The position numbers were made by a program, and so were the translations under genes. From Metabacillus crassostreae (GTDB taxonomy: Bacteria > Bacillota > Bacilli > Bacillales > Bacillaceae): a DNA stretch of 64,000 bases. Below, in pieces: positions 43,554 to 52,935 of the stretch (positions are counted from its first letter, which is position 1; each line of letters begins with the position of its first letter). The notes beneath the pieces are model-generated. The model was given only the letters and a program-made list of their open reading frames with translations. It was not told the DNA's origin and did no database searches. Location: the NCBI RefSeq assembly GCF_016908395.1, contig NZ_JAFBDU010000001.1, positions 310,001-374,000 on the forward strand, in the 5' to 3' direction.

Positions 43554-43817
43554 ATGAAAATTTATAACTTGAAATACTCTTTCTATATAATAGCCTTACT
43601 CTTCATAACCTTTCTAATATTTATCCCGCTGATATCAGATTTGACAATTGTTAATCCAATTCTTTCAAAGACCTTAGTGATCATCCCGTTTTTATTAGTG
43701 ATTCTTGGTAAACTGATAACAATAAGGGAGAGGATTAATAGCAATAATAAAGTCACAAAGGATGTAGGGATTAGTATTGGTCTAACAATCGCATTAGTGT
43801 TATTTCTTATTTCATAA
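43554..43817 (+). CDS. Small membrane protein of unknown function
   Basis: An 87-residue protein with three hydrophobic helices (about 10-28, 40-57, 72-87) and a basic loop TIRERINSNNKVTKD, GGAGG seven to nine bases before the ATG. No family is recognised. It is closed by the hairpin at 43919. Confidence 0.6.
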   Translation: MKIYNLKYSFYIIALLFITFLIFIPLISDLTIVNPILSKTLVIIPFLLVILGKLITIRERINSNNKVTKDVGISIGLTIALVLFLIS

Positions 43818-43918
43818 GTCTTAGCCAGTTCTTCAACTATTCTAACTCTTAATTGTTACATTAAAAATTTTGGGTTCTGCAGTTTTTTAAGTTTCAGGTG
43901 ATATTTTAAGAAGCTGAT

Positions 43919-43951
43919 ATCAGGTATTTTTCATACCTGGTCTTTTTTTAT
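43919..43951 (+). terminator. Terminator after the small membrane protein gene
   Basis: CAGGTA and TACCTG form a short stem around TTTTTCA, followed by GTCTTTTTTTATTT. Confidence 0.7.
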
Positions 43952-44022
43952 TTCCAAATACATACAACAGAACGTATATTCGTGTTATAATTTTTCTATC
44001 AATTGAAATAAGGGGGGAGAAA

Positions 44023-45063
44023 ATGAACATTAAAAACATCAATATTGAGTCTCGAATGAAACATTATCATGTTAACGGCCTAAGTATCGCTACAATTGAA
44101 AACAGTCAAATCACAGGTGCAGAAAACTATGGATTATTAGAGGTGGAAGGTGATCAAAAAGTCACTGAACATTCCATTTTTAGTGCATGCTCCATTAGCA
44201 AATTTTTAACTGGAATAGTAGTAATTAAGTTAGTTGAGGAACAACTTCTCAATTTAGATGAAAATGTAAATGATAAACTGGTAGCCTGGAAAGTGTTTGA
44301 TAATGAATATACAAAACATAAAAAAGTTACGTTAAGAAATTTACTTAGTCATCAATCTGGAATTTTGGACCCTGAAGGAAGTTTTTCTAAAACAAATTCA
44401 TATGACGATATACCATCAATGGTTGAATTATTATCGGGCAACACTCCTTATTGTAAGGTAAGAATTGACGTAGGGTATGAGCCAGAAAGTGATTTTCATT
44501 ACTCTGATGCTGGTTTTTGTATTATTCAGCAACTAATTGAAGATGTGACAAAGAAACCTTTTTATCAAGTAGTGAATGAGCTAGTTTTTATTCCATTAAA
44601 TATGAATATTAGCTATTTAAACATAACAAAAATAGCAGAAATAAATAAAAAGAACTTCTCTTGTGGTCATAACAAAAAGGGTGAAGTGGTAGATGGAAAA
44701 TATCCTATTTATCCTTATCCAGCAGCTTCGGGATTATGGACCACTTCTTTAGATTTAGCAAAGCTAGTACTCGAACTTATGAATGCTTTAAAAGGGAAAA
44801 GTGAAATTGGTATATCACCAACTCTAGCAAAAGAGTTAATCACATCTCAAAATAATAAAAGCTGGACTGGACTAGGTGTGTTTCTAGAAGGATCAGATGA
44901 AAATTTAGAAATTTCTTCTTTGGGTTGGGGAGAAGGGTTCCAATGTATGATGTTTTCTACTCCATATTTAAGTAGAGGTGCCGTTATTATGACAAATTCA
45001 GAATTAGGAGTTCATCAAATGGAGGGGATTATAGGAGAGATATATAGGTCACTTATTTCATAA
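44023..45063 (+). CDS. Class C beta-lactamase-fold serine hydrolase
   Basis: A 346-residue cytoplasmic protein (no signal peptide) of the penicillin-binding-protein/class C beta-lactamase superfamily. The S-x-x-K motif is SISK, Ser57 and Lys60, in HSIFSACSISKFLTG. A Y-S-D motif (DFHYSDAGFCIIQQL) takes the place of Y-x-N. The stretch TLRNLLSHQSGILDPEG and YPAASGLWTTSLDLAKLVLE are typical of these esterase/D-aminopeptidase-like proteins. Absence of a signal peptide argues against a beta-lactamase or peptidoglycan role. The ribosome site is GGGGGGAG. Confidence 0.8.
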   Translation: MNIKNINIESRMKHYHVNGLSIATIENSQITGAENYGLLEVEGDQKVTEHSIFSACSISKFLTGIVVIKLVEEQLLNLDENVNDKLVAWKVFDNEYTKHKKVTLRNLLSHQSGILDPEGSFSKTNSYDDIPSMVELLSGNTPYCKVRIDVGYEPESDFHYSDAGFCIIQQLIEDVTKKPFYQVVNELVFIPLNMNISYLNITKIAEINKKNFSCGHNKKGEVVDGKYPIYPYPAASGLWTTSLDLAKLVLELMNALKGKSEIGISPTLAKELITSQNNKSWTGLGVFLEGSDENLEISSLGWGEGFQCMMFSTPYLSRGAVIMTNSELGVHQMEGIIGEIYRSLIS

Positions 45064-45100
45064 ATAGTGTCTAATTCGAAATAAAAGGGGGGGTTTTTCC

Positions 45101-45388
45101 TTGGATACATCAATCTTAAATGTTTTCACTTCATTTTTGTTACCATTAATTATCATTGTAGCATCTGTATATTGGACGATGAAAATTTCATATTCAAAAA
45201 AGTTTCTACCAATTATCATACTAATTACTTTGGCTATTTTAGTTTTTATCGTACCATTACTTCTTGCTTTCTTTAATGTGATTGATGGCGGTTTCAGTGT
45301 CGGAATTATAAGTGTATATTTCTCTTTTTCACTGATATTTGGTTGCTTGATTAACGTTATTGTTATATTAGCTATTAAGAAAAAATAA
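45101..45388 (+). CDS. Small membrane protein of unknown function
   Basis: A 95-residue protein starting with TTG, preceded by a GGGGGG run with seven bases spacing. Three hydrophobic helices (about 5-25, 36-58, 65-90) make up nearly the whole protein. No family recognised. It follows the serine hydrolase gene by 37 bp, so the two are probably co-transcribed. Confidence 0.55.
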   Translation: MDTSILNVFTSFLLPLIIIVASVYWTMKISYSKKFLPIIILITLAILVFIVPLLLAFFNVIDGGFSVGIISVYFSFSLIFGCLINVIVILAIKKK

Positions 45389-45602
45389 GCCTGTTTAATT
45401 AACATTACTTAAAACTACGTAATCGTTATAAGTGTGAGAGGTAAAGTGCTTCTATATTAGTTTATTACGGATAGAGTTTTAAAGTAATTAAATATATTAT
45501 AAACCTTTAAAAGCAATTAACGGTTTTGCAATACCAATAACTGTCTGGATAGTTTTATGATGTTTGTATATTTGAAGAATTTCTGACAGCTTAAGAAACA
45601 AG

Positions 45603-46700
45603 TTAAAAACTATTTAACTTTTTCCTAATAAAAGTTATTAAAACCAATAACAGTGGCAAGAACACACCAATAGTTAAGTCATAAAAAGGCCATATTGAAC
45701 TCATCTCGTTTATGTATACGATGTTTGGTGAAATACTAATCGACAGGACAACCATAATCATTCCGAGCGGATATACAAATGGTCGGTAATCTTTAAGATT
45801 TAATATTTGAGCTAAACCAAGACAGGTAAAATAAAAATAAATCGTAATTCTAAGGAATATCGTAATAAACCAAATACCTGCAAGGATCACTTCTACTCTT
45901 GAAAAAAAAGCGCCAACATTAATTTTCTTCGCTAATGAATAACCAGGATACATATATCTTGATGTCTGTTCATATCCGAGAACAAGTATTGTTAAGGTTG
46001 TAAAGAGAACTAAAATAAGACCTCCAATTAGAGCTCCCCCAAAAAAGTACTTCTTTATTCTAGCTTTTTCATTGATGTAGGGTAAAAACATCATAAATAT
46101 AACAAGTTCAACAAAAGGGTAGGTAATGAATGTTAACGAAGCACGAGCAACGGGTTTAAAGCCATCTTCTAAAACTGGCTGAACATTTTCGAAATTGATT
46201 TGAGGAATTAAAGATATTACAAGAATGAAGAATAGCAGAAATACATATGGATATAAAATTTCTAAACATCGTGCAATATTTTCCAAACCAAGTCGAGTGG
46301 CCATTATTACAATTAGTGCAAATAAAATATGTATAGCTTCAATAGGTGTATCGGGTAATATTTCAGTTGTTAAAAAATCTCCAACTTCTCTTAAAGCAAC
46401 CGCTGCATATAAAAAAGAATAAGATAAATACAATAATGAAATCAAACTTCCAAAAACCTTTCCCATCACCTTTTTATTGTATTCAATTATGGTTAAATTA
46501 GGATAATGTTTACTTACACCATATATGAAATAAACAATAATCATTCCAATAAATAAACTAAAAATAGCCGCTATCCATGCATCTTTTTTTGCTTCTGCTG
46601 CTATGATAGATGGTAAGATTAAAATGGCATCTCCGACAATATAAATAATAAGTAATACAGTAAATTGATGAATACTAATTTGTTGTCTTCTATAATCCAT
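45603..46700 (-). CDS. GerAB-family spore germination permease (divergent copy)
   Basis: A 365-residue, ten-helix membrane protein of the GerAB/APC superfamily, the B subunit of germinant receptors that binds the germinant amino acid or sugar. The N-terminus MDYRRQQISIHQFTVLLIIY and the segment GEFILIP-like region DAILILPSIIAAEAKKDAWI match the family. I use the ATG at 46700, six bases after AAGGAG in the complement. It is transcribed away from the gerA-type operon that begins 228 bp further on. This arrangement, with one orphan B subunit beside a complete A-C-D-B operon, suggests that the two B subunits may share the A and C subunits. Confidence 0.86.
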   Translation of the reverse strand: MDYRRQQISIHQFTVLLIIYIVGDAILILPSIIAAEAKKDAWIAAIFSLFIGMIIVYFIYGVSKHYPNLTIIEYNKKVMGKVFGSLISLLYLSYSFLYAAVALREVGDFLTTEILPDTPIEAIHILFALIVIMATRLGLENIARCLEILYPYVFLLFFILVISLIPQINFENVQPVLEDGFKPVARASLTFITYPFVELVIFMMFLPYINEKARIKKYFFGGALIGGLILVLFTTLTILVLGYEQTSRYMYPGYSLAKKINVGAFFSRVEVILAGIWFITIFLRITIYFYFTCLGLAQILNLKDYRPFVYPLGMIMVVLSISISPNIVYINEMSSIWPFYDLTIGVFLPLLLVLITFIRKKLNSF

Positions 46701-46928
46701 GACTTTCTCCTTAACGATATTTTCCATACCATCTATTGCTGAAACTATGAATAAATTTATCATTACCCCAAACGTATACTTTAATTCTTAATAAGGTCTG
46801 AGCATGTATTAATTTCTTGAAATTCCATTTAAATGTAGTTAGTAAGAATAATCTTGTTATTAAAACAAATAATAAAATTACATATAGCAAATATTGGTCT
46901 TTTAGATGAAAGAGTAAGGTGAGAGTTG

Positions 46929-48512
46929 ATGCAACTTTTTAAAAGTTTTTTTAAAAAGGCAGAAAAAGATTATAAATCATTGGTTACAGATAATAAGGAA
47001 GAAACCATAAAAAATTCACTGTATTCTTCTTTAGAGCAAAATATAGAGTTAATTAATGAAGCGCTAGGTGAAAGTGATGATGTGATCATCAGAAAGGTAA
47101 AAGTAGGGCAAGAAGGAAATATATCATCTGGAATAATATATATTGATGGTCTTGTTGATACCCAACAAATAAATGAATTTATAATAGAAACTTTAATGTT
47201 TGATTTTCACAATGATGCACTCCATACATCTAAGAGTGATCTGTTAGGTTCTATTAAAGATTCAGCTGTTGCAGTAGGGAGTATTAAAGATCTAGAGGAT
47301 TATGAGAACTTGTATTCGTCTTTATTTTCCGGACATGTTATTATCCTGATCGATGGAGTTACCAAGGGGCTCACTATAGGGATAAGTGGTGGGAATGATA
47401 GAAGCGTCACAGAACCTACTCAAGAATCTGTCGTAAGAGGACCTAAGGAAGGTTTTACGGAAACATTACGAACGAATACCGCATTGATTCGTCGTAAAAT
47501 CAATAGTCCAGATCTTTGGATAGAAACCAAAAAAATTGGAAGAGTTACACAAACACCTGTATCAATCATGTATATTAATGGGATTGTTAATGAAAAGGTC
47601 TTAAAAGAAGTAAGAGAACGCCTTAGTCAAATAAAAATTGATGGGATCTTGGAAAGTAATTATATTGAAGAGTCTATTCAAGATAAAACATTTTCTCCAT
47701 TTCCTACGATGTATAATACCGAACGACCTGATGTTGTTTCAGCAGGACTTTTGGAAGGTCGTGTTGCGATTTTAGTAAATGGAACACCTTTTGTCCTTTT
47801 AGTTCCTTCACTATTTATTGAGTTCTTTCATGCTGCTGAAGACCATTACGAACGGTGGGATTTTAGTACACTTATACGATTTCTCCGAATCATATGCTTT
47901 TTCATTGCTTTATTAGCTCCATCTTTTTTTGTCGCGATCACTACTTACCATCAAGAAATGATACCAACTCCACTTCTTATTAGTTTAGCTTCACAGAGGG
48001 AAGGTGTTCCTTTTCCTGCTTTTGTGGAAGCGATCTTAATGGAAGTAACCTTTGAGATTTTGAGAGAAGGTGGCATAAGAATGCCTAAGTCAGTTGGTCA
48101 AGCGATTTCAATTGTAGGTACGTTAGTTATTGGAACTGCAGCTGTTGAAGCAGGTTTTATATCTGCTGCAATGATTATAGTTGTGGCGATAACAGCCATT
48201 GCTAGTTTTGTTATCCCAGCTCACAATATGAGTATTTCTATAAGAATGCTCCGATTTTTATTTATGGGACTTGCTGCATCCTTTGGATTATTTGGGATTA
48301 CAGCAGCTTTTATTGCACTAATTTTACATTTATGTAGTTTGCGGTCATTTGGGATTCCATATATGAGTCCTTTCGGGCCATTTTTTCTTCAAGATCAAAA
48401 GGATTCTCTATTGCGTTTTCCACATTGGGGCTTAAAAACACGCCCGGGCTTAATTAGTGAACAAAACGTAAAGCGGAATCAAAGTCCTTCTCCAAAACCG
48501 CCAGATAAATAA
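46929..48512 (+). CDS. GerA-family spore germination protein (A subunit)
   Basis: A 527-residue A subunit of a germinant receptor in the spore inner membrane. The soluble N-terminal half contains NSLYSSLEQNIELINEALGE, then VDTQQINEFIIETLMFDFHN. The segment EPTQESVVRGPKEGFTETLR and TNTALIRRKINSPDLWIETK is the family signature. The membrane half (about 320-470) has four or five helices, with FIALLAPSFFVAITTYHQEM and GTLVIGTAAVEAGFISAAMI. I use the ATG at 46929, six bases after AAGGTGA. The operon order is A, C, D, B. Confidence 0.9.
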   Translation: MQLFKSFFKKAEKDYKSLVTDNKEETIKNSLYSSLEQNIELINEALGESDDVIIRKVKVGQEGNISSGIIYIDGLVDTQQINEFIIETLMFDFHNDALHTSKSDLLGSIKDSAVAVGSIKDLEDYENLYSSLFSGHVIILIDGVTKGLTIGISGGNDRSVTEPTQESVVRGPKEGFTETLRTNTALIRRKINSPDLWIETKKIGRVTQTPVSIMYINGIVNEKVLKEVRERLSQIKIDGILESNYIEESIQDKTFSPFPTMYNTERPDVVSAGLLEGRVAILVNGTPFVLLVPSLFIEFFHAAEDHYERWDFSTLIRFLRIICFFIALLAPSFFVAITTYHQEMIPTPLLISLASQREGVPFPAFVEAILMEVTFEILREGGIRMPKSVGQAISIVGTLVIGTAAVEAGFISAAMIIVVAITAIASFVIPAHNMSISIRMLRFLFMGLAASFGLFGITAAFIALILHLCSLRSFGIPYMSPFGPFFLQDQKDSLLRFPHWGLKTRPGLISEQNVKRNQSPSPKPPDK

Positions 48513-48532
48513 AAAAAGGTGGAGTTTGCTAT

Positions 48533-49741
48533 ATGACTAGAAAATCGATAACACTCGTTATAATAAGTATCTTAGTTTTGTTTAGTTCAGGCTGCTGGAA
48601 TCGTCGTGAATTAAACGAACTTGCAATAAGTGTTGGGGAGGGAATAGACAGGGATAATGAAGGGAAATATCAGATTTCTACACAAATTGTCATACCTGGT
48701 GAAATCGCTTCAAAGACAAGCGGTGCTGCCTCGGGTTTACCGGTAAGAATATTTACTGCAACTGAAGATACAGTTTTTGAAGCAATGCGCGAGTTAACAA
48801 CAAAAAGTCCAAGACCAATATACCATTCTCATCTACGTGTTCTCGTAATAGGAGAATCTCTAGCTAAAGAAGGTATAGGTGAAGTGTTAGATATGTTTTC
48901 AAGAGATCATGAATATCGAAGTGATTTTTATATTGTTATCGCGAAAGATACTAGCGCTGAAAATATTTTATCCATATTAACATCAATTGAGAAAATACCA
49001 GCAAATAATATGGTATCCTCTCTTGAAACTTCTGAAAAGACATGGGCACCTACCGCTGCTATTACGTTAGATAAATTAATACAGGATTTGGTAACTGAAG
49101 GGGAAAATCCTGTATTAACAGGTATAGAGGTTATAGGCGATCCTGCCGCTGGTCAAACAAAAAAAAACTTAGAAACAATTAAGCCGACAGCTTACTTAAA
49201 ATATTCAGGATTGGCTGTTTTTAAGAGTGATAAAATGTTGGGTTGGCTAGATCAAGATGAAAGTAAAGGATATAACTTTATTATGAATAACATAAAAAAT
49301 ACAGTAACAGATGTTAATTGTCCAAAAGAAGGAAAATTTAATTACGAGATTGTAAAGTCAAAAACCGAAGTGACGGCAAAGGTCGAAAATAGTACACCCA
49401 AGATCGAAATCCATATAAAGTCAGAAGGAAATGTTGGGGAAGTAAAATGTGACATTGATTTAACAAAACAAAAAACAATTGAAGAATTAGAGAAATCAGT
49501 AGAAAAAGATTTGATTAATCTTGTGGAAAAGACTATTAATAATGTAAAAGAAGATTTTAGTACAGATGTATTTGGGTTCGGTGATGCTATTCATAGAGCT
49601 AATGCAGAAGCTTGGGAAAAACTAAAAAGTGACTGGAATGATAAACATTTTACTGACCTTGAAATCAATGTGAAAGCAGATATAAAGATTCGTCGCTTAG
49701 GAAAGATCGGGAATTCTATTACATCTGAAATAAAGGAGTAA
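48533..49741 (+). CDS. Ger(x)C-family germination lipoprotein (C subunit)
   Basis: A 402-residue lipoprotein C subunit of the receptor. The signal peptide ends in FSSGC with lipid-bearing Cys21, followed at once by WNRRELNELAISVG, the family N-terminus. STQIVIPGEIASKTSG and KTSPRPIYHSHLRVLVIGES are further family motifs, and the C-terminal domain is alpha/beta with KPTAYLKYSGLAVFKSDKML. It sits on the outer face of the spore inner membrane with the A and B subunits. Ribosome site AAAGGTGGA; 20 bp after the A gene. Confidence 0.9.
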   Translation: MTRKSITLVIISILVLFSSGCWNRRELNELAISVGEGIDRDNEGKYQISTQIVIPGEIASKTSGAASGLPVRIFTATEDTVFEAMRELTTKSPRPIYHSHLRVLVIGESLAKEGIGEVLDMFSRDHEYRSDFYIVIAKDTSAENILSILTSIEKIPANNMVSSLETSEKTWAPTAAITLDKLIQDLVTEGENPVLTGIEVIGDPAAGQTKKNLETIKPTAYLKYSGLAVFKSDKMLGWLDQDESKGYNFIMNNIKNTVTDVNCPKEGKFNYEIVKSKTEVTAKVENSTPKIEIHIKSEGNVGEVKCDIDLTKQKTIEELEKSVEKDLINLVEKTINNVKEDFSTDVFGFGDAIHRANAEAWEKLKSDWNDKHFTDLEINVKADIKIRRLGKIGNSITSEIKE

Positions 49742-49747
49742 GGCTTT

Positions 49748-49981
49748 GTGTGGATGATGATAGGCATTATTTCGGTAGGATTAGTAATAGTAATGGCTGA
49801 AGTACCTAGTCTTATTAGAAAGCAAGAGAAAAAACAACTATGGGTGTTCGCTATCCTATTGATTTTGGGAGTAGGTTTAAGTATAGCTAAAACCTTAAAC
49901 GTACATATACCTAACCCTATAGACGCACTGATATTCTTTTATCAGCCAATAAGCGATGTCGTCATGACTTGGTTAAGTTAG
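49748..49981 (+). CDS. Germinant receptor D subunit (small two-helix protein)
   Basis: A 77-residue membrane protein starting with GTG (AAGGAG overlaps the stop of the C gene). It has two hydrophobic helices (MMIGIISVGLVIVMAEVPSL and QLWVFAILLILGVGLSIAKT) and a short hydrophobic end. Small two-helix D subunits of about 75-80 residues are known in Bacillus germinant receptor operons, where they modulate the germination rate. The position between the C and B genes supports this assignment. Confidence 0.7.
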   Translation: MWMMIGIISVGLVIVMAEVPSLIRKQEKKQLWVFAILLILGVGLSIAKTLNVHIPNPIDALIFFYQPISDVVMTWLS

Positions 49982-50022
49982 GTAGCATATTTTTTGTGAA
50001 ATGAAATTTTTTTAAAAACGAA

Positions 50023-51150
50023 GTGAAGAAGGGATGTTACATAAATACGTATAAAATAAGCTCAAATCAGTTGTTTATACTAATTTTCCTTTTTGAAATT
50101 GGTAGTTCTATTGTTGTAGGTTTAGGATTTAGTGCAAAGCAAGATGCTTGGTTAGCAATCTTATTAGCATTAATAGGAGGAATCATTCTTTTTATTATCT
50201 ATTTCTTATTATATAAACAAAATGCAAATAAAACACTATCCGAATACTTAGAAGATATATTAGGTAAGTACATCGGGAAAATTGTTGCCGTTTTTTATAG
50301 TTTGTATTTCCTTTATATCGCAGGAAGGGTATTACGTGATTTCGGTGACTTAATCATCACTACTGCACTTGATAACACGCCTTTAGTAATCGTCAATTTA
50401 GTTATTGTTTTACTAGTGATGTACAGCTATTACCTGGGATTAGAAGTCATTGCAAGAGCAGGGAGTATATTTTCTATTATCTTACTATTATTGGCGTTAT
50501 TCTTCTTTATATCTGCTTTTATCGACCAACTACCGAAAGTTGAAAATCTCCTTCCTGTTCTAGAAAAAGGGTGGGAACCTGTTTTAAAAGCAGCCTTTCC
50601 ATTAACATTAACATTTCCCTTTGGAGAAATCATCGTTTTTACTATGATATTTCCATTTTTAAATCGTCAGGATCAGGTTTTTAAAGTAGGTTTAGCTTCT
50701 TTAATATTCAGTGGCACGCTTTTAATGCTAACGATGACAGTTATTCTAAGTATATTAGGACCTACAGTAGGAGACACAGCACACTTCCCTTTAATGGACG
50801 CAATAGAAAAAGTGAATATAGCTAATTTTATCCAACGGTTAGACCCCATTGCTCTAGGCATTCTTATAATCGGTATCTATTTTAAGACCACCATTTTTTA
50901 TTTTGGTGCATTGTACGGTCTTGAAAAGATATTTAAAATAAAAAAACAAAAACGAAAATATTTATTAGTCATTACAGGTGCAGGGCTTCTTGCGAGTTCA
51001 ATTTTTATGGCTGAAGGGCTAACAGAACATCTACGTATAGGGCTAGAAATTGTTCCTTTATATTTACATATACCACTTCAAGTTTGTATTCCCGTAATTC
51101 TTATTGTTCTAAGTACTTTTAAATACAAGATGAAACTCAAAAGTACATAA
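50023..51150 (+). CDS. GerAB-family spore germination permease (B subunit)
   Basis: A 375-residue, ten-helix B subunit of the receptor. NTYKISSNQLFILIFLFEIG begins the first helix, and LGFSAKQDAWLAILLALIGG follows (the germinant-site region of GerB proteins). The GTG at 50023 has no good ribosome site, so the start is uncertain. It differs clearly in sequence from the divergent B subunit at 45603-46700, sharing the family pattern only. It is the last gene of the operon; a hairpin lies about 220 bp downstream. Confidence 0.86.
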   Translation: MKKGCYINTYKISSNQLFILIFLFEIGSSIVVGLGFSAKQDAWLAILLALIGGIILFIIYFLLYKQNANKTLSEYLEDILGKYIGKIVAVFYSLYFLYIAGRVLRDFGDLIITTALDNTPLVIVNLVIVLLVMYSYYLGLEVIARAGSIFSIILLLLALFFFISAFIDQLPKVENLLPVLEKGWEPVLKAAFPLTLTFPFGEIIVFTMIFPFLNRQDQVFKVGLASLIFSGTLLMLTMTVILSILGPTVGDTAHFPLMDAIEKVNIANFIQRLDPIALGILIIGIYFKTTIFYFGALYGLEKIFKIKKQKRKYLLVITGAGLLASSIFMAEGLTEHLRIGLEIVPLYLHIPLQVCIPVILIVLSTFKYKMKLKST

Positions 51151-51370
51151 TTAATAGGTTTTATTTCTTAGGTAACAATAATAACATATAAAGAATTAAC
51201 TATTTCATTTCAACTAAGGAACAGGTACTTATTATTATATAGTCTAGAACAAAGTTTAACATTTTTGTTAAAAAAGAAAGTAATAGTGTTTAAGTGTTAT
51301 TAGCATCATATGCCTTATATTAGCATTAACGATTTTAAAAGGCCTTCACAATTTTAATATTGAGGTATCT

Positions 51371-51406
51371 TTAAAAAACTTCACATTTTGGTGTGAAGTT
51401 TTAAAA
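51371..51406 (+). terminator. Terminator downstream of the germination operon
   Basis: AAAACTTCAC and GTGTGAAGTTTT form a strong stem around ATTTTG. Confidence 0.8.
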
Positions 51407-51594
51407 TGATGGCGAAAACATTTTTGGACTGTGAATATTCGTAGGATTAATTAAGTTATAGGAGGATTCAAAAACATATTTTTTGATTAGACAATAAATA
51501 TCGCATAATCAAATGTAGAGCTCTTTTATCTATTTAACTATTCCTAAGGTTTAATCTAATTTAGTATATTCGTTTTTTGAAAAAGGAAAGAAAA

Positions 51595-52110
51595 TTAAAA
51601 AGACTCCCAAGCCTCATCTGAAGAAGGGAGCCTTGGATTAAAGCTCTCTAAAATCTCTTTACTCATATGAGACATCATTTCCATCTTTTTATATTCTTCT
51701 TTTAGAGTATTCTCAATACCTCCAACTTCGAGCAATAACTACAATCATGATCCAAAAAATCTTGATTGTAGTTATTCCTAGCAATTGGATTCATTGGTTC
51801 TTGTATATAAACCCCTATAAGTAATCCTGGATATTTATCTTCAACCTTCTTTGCTAGTAACTCTGCTATCTTCTTATTTTCTTCAAATCTTTTATTGTTT
51901 TTAGAAACAATAAGTTTTATTCTACTAACATCTTGTCCGTTAATATTTATTGTTGTATCTCTTCTGTTTTTTTTTGAATCTCTGGTATATAAATAGCAAT
52001 TTTTAAACTTTCATGTTTATAAAGCATATCCTCAAGAATGTTCCCCGAAATTTTATACTATTTTGAAAAACTGATTTCTTTTTCTTTTAATATCCCTACA
52101 ACATCAGTGT
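51595..52110 (-). pseudogene. Decayed C-terminal fragment of spoIIP
   Basis: On the minus strand a broken reading frame can be followed as the end of SpoIIP, the sporulation peptidoglycan amidase/endopeptidase. Pieces in order: NILEDMLYKHESLKIAIYIP (where functional SpoIIP has the DIHRDS motif), SKKNRRDTTININGQDVSRI, KLIVSKNNKRFEENKKIAEL, VEDKYPGLLIGVYIQEP and NNYNQDF; after a frameshift LEVGGIENTLKEEYKKM. In functional SpoIIP the order is TTVEING, VG-NPN-E-N, KYPGLSRG, YNQDLSPN and LIEVGGVENTLEE. The first two-thirds of the gene is missing, the catalytic His is lost, and there are at least two frameshifts (poly-A at about 51967-51975 and about 51734-51776). It cannot make a working enzyme. 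Confidence 0.72.
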
Positions 52111-52209
52111 CATCGTGCAATGCTAATTTGGAATGAACTTATAACTTAGCATTTTAAAAATTGCAGAAAAATCCCTATTTCTGCCAAAAGTGATTTTTAC
52201 AGAATGCTA

Positions 52210-52247
52210 AAAGGTGCAAAAAAATAACCTCAAATAGAGAGGCTATT
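52210..52247 (-). terminator. Terminator of the small membrane protein gene
   Basis: On the minus strand AATAGCCTC and GAGGTTATT pair (one wobble) and run into seven U residues, about 20 bp past the stop at 52268. Confidence 0.7.
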
Positions 52248-52267
52248 TATAATGGTCATTTTTCAAT

Positions 52268-52447
52268 TCATTTAAGTGGTATTAATAGATTAGATGATGC
52301 TATACCAATAAGGCTTAATACTATTCCAATTGGTAAAAGAATATATTCCAATATTAGAGGCATCTCGATTGATGGTGTTAATAAAAATAACGGAACACCA
52401 ATTAGTAATGTTAATATGATAAACATATTTAATCGCTGAGTATTCAT
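52268..52447 (-). CDS. Small two-helix membrane protein
   Basis: A 59-residue protein preceded by a strong TAGGAGG, eight bases before the ATG at 52447. MNTQRLNMFIILTLLIGVPL starts the first helix and LEYILLPIGIVLSLIGIASS the second. It has the profile of DUF-type small Bacillus membrane proteins, and its own terminator. A different frame in the same place, lacking a ribosome site, is a shadow. Confidence 0.65.
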   Translation of the reverse strand: MNTQRLNMFIILTLLIGVPLFLLTPSIEMPLILEYILLPIGIVLSLIGIASSNLLIPLK

Positions 52448-52695
52448 TTTGATAACCTCCTAACATAATAATATTACTTAAATCTAATCCAGTAACCATA
52501 TTTTAACAATTTTTATGTAACAGCTTTAAATTGTAATTTTTTGTAATAAAAAGGAGATACAATTAATGGTAATATTAATTAATATTAGCACATTTAAATG
52601 ACCGCAGAAACGAAGCAGATCAATTGAAGAAAAATTGTAATATTTATAAAAGAGAATTTGAGCCTTAGAAGGATTTTCAATTGGAAGGACGAGAA

Positions 52696-52842
52696 GTGTT
52701 GAATTTTACTGGAATAAAAACCCTACAATTTGATGAGCGGTGGATAAAGGAATTTGAGTCAACAAAACAAGTAATTAGCAACTCTTTACGTAACTTGATT
52801 ATTACTATAGAACATGTAAGAAGCACTTCAGTTCATGGGTAA
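52696..52842 (+). pseudogene. Truncated GrpB-family gene remnant
   Basis: A 48-codon frame that stops where the GrpB family continues. The string TLQFDERWIKEFESTKQVI, then IEHVRSTSVHG, matches the GrpB N-terminus (V-P-Y-D-x-x-W-x-x-x-F-E...I-E-H-V-G-S-T-S-V-P-G-L). GrpB proteins are nucleotidyltransferase-fold proteins of about 170-180 residues. After HG the frame ends in TAA and nothing resembling the remaining family sequence follows, so this is a remnant. Confidence 0.55.
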
Positions 52843-52935
52843 AAATAAAAGTTATGCATTAATTATCAATAAGTTACTTTAACTTATAGCACTCGGTTCA
52901 TATTTGTTATCAATACCTATAAAGGAGGCATTTTA

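Noticed and set aside
45058-45405. 115-codon minus-strand frame opposite the small membrane protein
   Set aside because: The plus-strand frame has a ribosome site and helices; the antisense product looks like a reverse image of hydrophobic codons.
52145-52215. Long imperfect hairpin with nested GCAGAAA stem
   Set aside because: Not followed by a U tract on either strand and close to the true terminator at 52210-52247; probably a chance or decayed feature of the pseudogene region.
52290-52499. 69-codon minus-strand frame
   Set aside because: Overlaps a better frame (52268-52447) that has a strong AGGAGG and a membrane-protein pattern.
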